Below are positions 52,669-54,152 of a stretch of 54,152 bases of DNA, one piece after another. The notes below the pieces were generated by a model. It did no database searches. It saw nothing but the letters and a program-made list of their open reading frames with translations, and was not told where the DNA came from. How positions within the stretch are numbered: the first letter of the stretch is position 1; each line of letters starts with the position of its first letter. The stretch is from JBJXHG01 sp046160865 (GTDB taxonomy: Bacteria > Planctomycetota > UBA1135 > GCA-002686595), in NCBI GenBank assembly GCA_046160865.1, contig JBJXHG010000098.1, forward strand, positions 1 through 54,152, written 5' to 3'. The position numbers and the translations under genes are program-made.

Positions 52669-53976
52669 TCAGGCGGATGCGGGCTCGGCGCGCTCGACGT
52701 ACGCGGCGCACACCAAGTCGCCCATCACGTTGATCACCGTGCGTCCCATGTCGAGCAGCCGGTCGACGCCGAGCACGATCGCGATGCCGTCGGGCGGGAT
52801 GCCGACCTGCGCCATGATCACCATGATGAGCGGCAGCGCGCCGCCGGGGACGCCGGCCGCGCCGACGGCCGAGAACACGCACAACAGCAACACGAGCGCT
52901 TGCCGACCGATGTCCAGCTCGATGCCGAAGATTTGCGCGACGAACAGCACGAGCGCGCCTTCGAAGAGCGCGGTGCCGTTCATGTTCATCGTCGCGCCGA
53001 GCGGCAGCACGAATCCGGCGACGGTCGGACGGATGCCGAGGTCCTTCTGCGCGACGCGCAGCGACGTCGGCAGCGTCGCGTTGCTCGACGACGTCGAGAA
53101 CGCAGTGACGATGACCGGGATCGCCTTGCGCAGGAACTCGTACGGCCGGCGGCGCGCGAGTGTCGCGAGCAGGATCGGATAGAGGATGAAGAGCTGCACC
53201 AAGTACGCGCCGAACACGAGCGCCACGTACAGCGCGAGCTTGTGCAGGAGATCGAGCCCGAAGCGCGCGACGACGGAGAAGATCAGGCAGAAGACAGCGT
53301 AGGGCGCGAGCTTCATCGCGAATCCGACGATCGCCACCATCGCGTCACCGATCGTCTCGAGCCAGCTCACCAGCGCGCGGCGCCGCTCCTCGGCCACGAG
53401 CGTCAGTGCCGCTCCGAGCAGCAGCGCGAACACGATCAGCGGCAGCATCTGCATCTCGACGACCGCGTGGATCACGTTCCGCGGCAAGAACATGTCGAGG
53501 TACATGTTGGCCGTGCCGAGCACCGTGTCGCTCGTCACGTCCTGCGCCTTCGATTGGATCTTCGCGGCGTCGCCGCCGAAGGCCTGCATCAAGCTCTCGC
53601 GCACGTCCGCGTCGAACCCGACGCCCGGACGCACCGTGTTCATCATGAACAGCCCGAGCAGCACCGAGAACGCGGTCGTCAATAGAAAGAACGTCAGCGT
53701 GCGCGCGCCGATCCGTCCGACCTTGCGCAGGTCACCGAGGCCCGCGACGCCGACCGCGATCGACGCGAAAACGAGCGGGACGACGACCAGGAACAGCAGG
53801 CGCAGGAACACCTGTCCGATCGGGTGCGCGACCGCATCGCAGACGAGCTCGAGGCGCGCGCGACCGGCCGTCGAGTCGGCCGTCGCCTGATTCGCGATCA
53901 CGCCCGCGATCGCGCCGAGCACGAGACCGAACAGCACTTTTCTGTGCAGCGGCGTTCCAGAGGCAGGCTCGGACAT
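52669..53976 (-). CDS. DAACS-family dicarboxylate/amino acid:cation symporter
   Basis: A 435-residue inner-membrane symporter of the GltP/DctA family. Family blocks are FLRLLFLVVVPLVFASIAVG, the serine-rich hairpin FSTSSSNATLPTSL, LPLGATMNMNGTALF (NMDGT motif with Asn in place of Asp), GVPGGALPLIMVI and LGVDRLLDMGRTVINVMGD. It would use a Na+ or H+ gradient to import glutamate, aspartate or C4-dicarboxylates. The start at 53976 (MSEPASG) gives the usual short N terminus. The sigma factor gene follows after 37 bp on the same strand. Confidence 0.94.
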   Translation of the reverse strand: MSEPASGTPLHRKVLFGLVLGAIAGVIANQATADSTAGRARLELVCDAVAHPIGQVFLRLLFLVVVPLVFASIAVGVAGLGDLRKVGRIGARTLTFFLLTTAFSVLLGLFMMNTVRPGVGFDADVRESLMQAFGGDAAKIQSKAQDVTSDTVLGTANMYLDMFLPRNVIHAVVEMQMLPLIVFALLLGAALTLVAEERRRALVSWLETIGDAMVAIVGFAMKLAPYAVFCLIFSVVARFGLDLLHKLALYVALVFGAYLVQLFILYPILLATLARRRPYEFLRKAIPVIVTAFSTSSSNATLPTSLRVAQKDLGIRPTVAGFVLPLGATMNMNGTALFEGALVLFVAQIFGIELDIGRQALVLLLCVFSAVGAAGVPGGALPLIMVIMAQVGIPPDGIAIVLGVDRLLDMGRTVINVMGDLVCAAYVERAEPASA

Positions 53977-54062
53977 GATTTGCGCGGCGTGAGGCTCGTG
54001 TACCGACTTCGCGGCTCGCACCCACGCGGCTCGCGGTCGGAGTCGCGCGCGCGGTGCGCGGC

Positions 54063-54074
54063 GACACTAGTGTC
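54063..54074. other. 12-bp palindrome upstream of symporter gene
   Basis: GACACTAGTGTC is a perfect palindrome about 90 bp before the symporter ATG, a position fitting an operator. No matching site is seen elsewhere in the window. The remaining ~180 bp to the window end hold no recognised gene. Confidence 0.3.
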
Positions 54075-54152
54075 CTGAGTCAGAAGTTCGCTTTCACCAA
54101 GGTCGAGATCGTCGTCGCTGGCAAGGCGCGAGGGTGCAGGCAACCTGTCAGG

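Noticed and set aside
1..54152. CRISPR array, rRNA genes or prophage
   Set aside because: No regularly spaced direct repeats, no rRNA-like sequence and no phage structural or integrase genes were seen.

Overview
The window is GC-rich DNA of about two thirds G+C with tightly packed genes, short operons and frequent GTG/TTG starts. The gene set suggests a planctomycete-like or related deep-branching heterotroph. The main pointers are an ECF sigma factor translationally coupled to a transmembrane Ser/Thr kinase, a TMTC-like membrane TPR protein, an S46 dipeptidyl-peptidase, GEVED and PD40 secreted proteins, and several hydrolases. This placement is an inference from gene content; there is no rRNA in the window.

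Left part (1-19.5 kb): a dGTPase (minus strand); a lipoprotein overlapping a methyltransferase; an acyl-CoA dehydrogenase; a primary-like sigma-70 factor followed by a clear intrinsic terminator; then a cluster lipA - E1 alpha - E1 beta - E2 - second E1 alpha - PrcB-like lipoprotein. After a membrane-anchored serine hydrolase, an S8 protease and a PspC protein come lpd and lipB. LipB/LipA (lipoylation), E1/E2 (branched-chain-type 2-oxoacid dehydrogenase) and E3 (Lpd) together make one lipoate-dependent complex plus its cofactor assembly.

Middle (19.5-33.6 kb): a TMTC-like TPR membrane protein diverges from an S46 peptidase. A compact four-gene signalling operon follows: hybrid kinase, two tandem HDOD-REC-GGDEF proteins, and a second hybrid kinase. 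It joins phosphorelay to cyclic-di-GMP synthesis.

Right part (33.6-54.1 kb): a 1170-residue three-part protein (lipase, macro-like region, CHAT caspase-like protease) diverges from an M20 dipeptidase and a 55-residue membrane protein. Then come an M14 metallopeptidase lipoprotein, a tRNA-Ile(CAU), an APC permease/TerC/Usp operon, a very large secreted metalloprotease with a PD40 propeller, and on the minus strand a cation:dicarboxylate symporter, ECF sigma factor and kinase.

Two families of palindromic dispersed repeats run through the window. Family 1 ends in CTAGCCCGCATTTCTCACC-type termini (14341, 21460, 33562 and 41922; the last is 181 bp with perfect 22-bp terminal inverted repeats). 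Family 2 is a ~150-bp cruciform (42521-42671, with a 96/99-identical partial copy at 1-99). The strongest candidates for undescribed biology are the lipase-macro-CHAT fusion, the HDOD/GGDEF phosphorelay operon, and the repeat families, one copy of which sits behind a plausible promoter.
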